NCBI GenBank assembly: GCA_024196135.1
Contig: JAMQCK010001158.1
Span: 1-11,366 of the forward strand
Direction: 5' to 3'
DNA length: 11,366 nucleotides
From: Pleurotus ostreatus/Saccharomyces cerevisiae fusant
Lineage: Eukaryota; Opisthokonta
Positions 10,169 through 11,366 of this stretch are shown in pieces. The notes under the pieces were generated by a model. That model was not told the DNA's origin. It ran no database searches and saw nothing but the letters and a program-made list of their open reading frames with translations. Each line of letters opens with the position of its first letter. Position 1 is the stretch's first letter. Made by a program: the position numbers and the translations under genes.

Positions 10169-11366
10169 TCAACTTCCCTCCGCATCAGTATCGCGAGGTT
10201 GTGGAGAGCGCGATCGCCGCGGGCGTCCTGTTGCGCGCGTCGTGCCACCCGAATGCTGACGCTTCGCACGCGGACGCTTGACCGGCGGAGACGCCGGAGG
10301 TAGAGCAACCTCGCGCGTCGCCTGTTGCGGCGAGGCATACATGCGCGGCGACTGGTCTCGCGCTCTCATGCTATCGTGCGCCTTCCGTGGTGGCGGGGGC
10401 TCCAAGCGCGTCGCAGACACTGCAGATCGTCAGTTACGCATTCAGCACCTCGACGGGCCGCTATCCGCCGTAGAATGGGATAACGAGCGGCTCTATCCAC
10501 GCACCTGCGTTCTCGCGAATGTGCTCCCGGTCGTTCTCCGAGGACCACCCGGCGAGCGAGGGCGGCTTAAACTGCGCCGAGCGTGGCGGCTCGGGTGGGA
10601 ACGTGTACGGCTGCTGCTCCGCGCCGTTCCGCCTTCCGCGCATTCTTGTATCGTACCGAAGCTCGTCCTCGAGCTCTTCCACGCGCCGCTGCAGGCCCGC
10701 TATCTCGGCACGCATGTTCGCGGTGCGCTTCTCTACCAGCGCGTCGACAGTCTCTGCGAGCTCCTTTTGCTGGACAGTAAGGTTGTGCGCGAGGGCTTGC
10801 GAGCGCTGCAGTTGTTCGGCGAGCCAGCCTTTGAGCTGGCGGGAGTCGTTCAAGGCCTCGTAAAATAGTTCAAAGGGAGCGAGGAAAGCGGCCTTGTCCT
10901 GAGCTGGAGGATGCCTGAGGGTTGTCGGTGTAGGTGGCACAAGGCCCGTCGATATTGGTACCGAAGGCGTCGGTGGGGACTTTCGCAAGTTCGAGATAGG
11001 TTGTGTGACGGTAATTGCGGGGGGCGCAGGCCCGCGATTCACAGAGAAGCGTGTCGGCGTCGGTGGCACCTGCCCTGTCACCATGCTTCGCGAATTATCG
11101 TGACCGAGGACAGACGGCAGCCGAGGGATGCTCATCGGGAAGCGTCCGTACGACGACTGCCCGCCGTGTGGGATAGGAGGTGCGCTCTGAATAGCGGGTT
11201 GGAGCTGCTCGGGCGTGTGCGCCTCCCGTGGGCTGATGTTCAGATCGGCCGGCTTCTTCTTCCCCGAACCAAGTTGGGCGGCGCGCCGGCGAGCGAAGCT
11301 GATCGGAGGTGGTGGGAGAGATTGAGTGGGAGGGATGCCGTGGCCCTGGCTGGGGACGACGTGTTG
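10169..11366 (-). CDS. Proline-rich coiled-coil protein, C-terminal part (5' end beyond the window), two exons visible
   Basis: The frame is open from the window edge. Visible exons on the minus strand are 11366-10505 and 10419-10169, giving 370 aa to a TGA stop. Without splicing, the first exon would stop at TAG 10461-10463, 14 codons after the donor. The intron 10504-10420 (85 nt) has a GTGCGT donor, the commonest donor in this window, a CTGAC branch-like site and a CTGCAG acceptor, and joins in phase 1. In order: a basic stretch (ARRR, GKKK); a Pro/Ser/Thr-rich region with three PPTP units; a predicted coiled coil (EALNDSRQLKGWLAEQL to VEELEDELR; about 10889-10656); a polar linker; then a basic C-terminus with VKRPRAKR and RPRRSRSP, likely nuclear localisation signals. 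A nuclear regulator is likely; any DNA-binding domain would lie upstream, outside the window. Family not identified. Confidence 0.72.

Noticed and set aside
10278..10868. 196-codon plus-strand frame
   Set aside because: It is the complement of the coiled-coil exon on the minus strand, whose heptad pattern and codon use are convincing.

Overview
The window looks like nuclear DNA of a filamentous basidiomycete, most likely an Agaricomycete (polypore-type). Genes are densely packed and GC-rich at third codon positions. Two genes are split by many short introns (45-179 nt) with CTAAC/CTGAC-like branch points, and one gene is an intronless F-box-like protein of a style common in Agaricomycetes. 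Order-level placement is an inference. I found no bacterial-type operon, CRISPR array, rRNA, tRNA or intact transposon.

Layout. (1) 1-2758, plus: CUL1, the cullin scaffold of SCF ubiquitin ligases, reconstructed as 10 exons and 759 aa, with its neddylation lysine at residue 703. The window opens exactly on an ATG, so an upstream exon cannot be excluded. (2) 2759-3092: intergenic, with two CACGTG palindromes and an 8-bp inverted repeat. (3) 3093-6005, plus: a histidine acid phosphatase of 613 aa in 11 exons. It is predicted to be a type II membrane protein with an acidic dileucine motif, and it has an HE dyad where the classical family has HD. (4) 6006-6448: flanks, with a 5'-leader intron and an upstream ORF. 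(5) 6449-8059, plus: an intronless F-box-like protein of 536 aa. (6) 8308-about 9120, minus: a decayed protein gene whose coding signal switches frame several times. (7) about 9121-10168: no gene recognised; it holds an 18-bp perfect palindrome and a purine-rich stretch. (8) 10169-11366, minus: the C-terminal part of a proline-rich, coiled-coil, probably nuclear protein. A GTGCGT donor appears to splice out an in-frame stop and add an 82-residue basic tail.

Functional links. Cullin-1 and F-box proteins act in the same SCF complex, but F-box genes are so numerous in Agaricomycetes that the linkage is probably chance. The CACGTG sites upstream of the phosphatase recall phosphate-starvation control by Pho4/NUC-1-type bHLH factors; this is inferred from the sequence and from fungal precedent. 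I see no convincing novel multi-gene system. The most useful leads are the variant catalytic dyad and likely vacuolar sorting of the phosphatase, the hidden last exon of the minus-strand gene, the strong GTGCGT donor preference, and a G-quadruplex-like intron segment.
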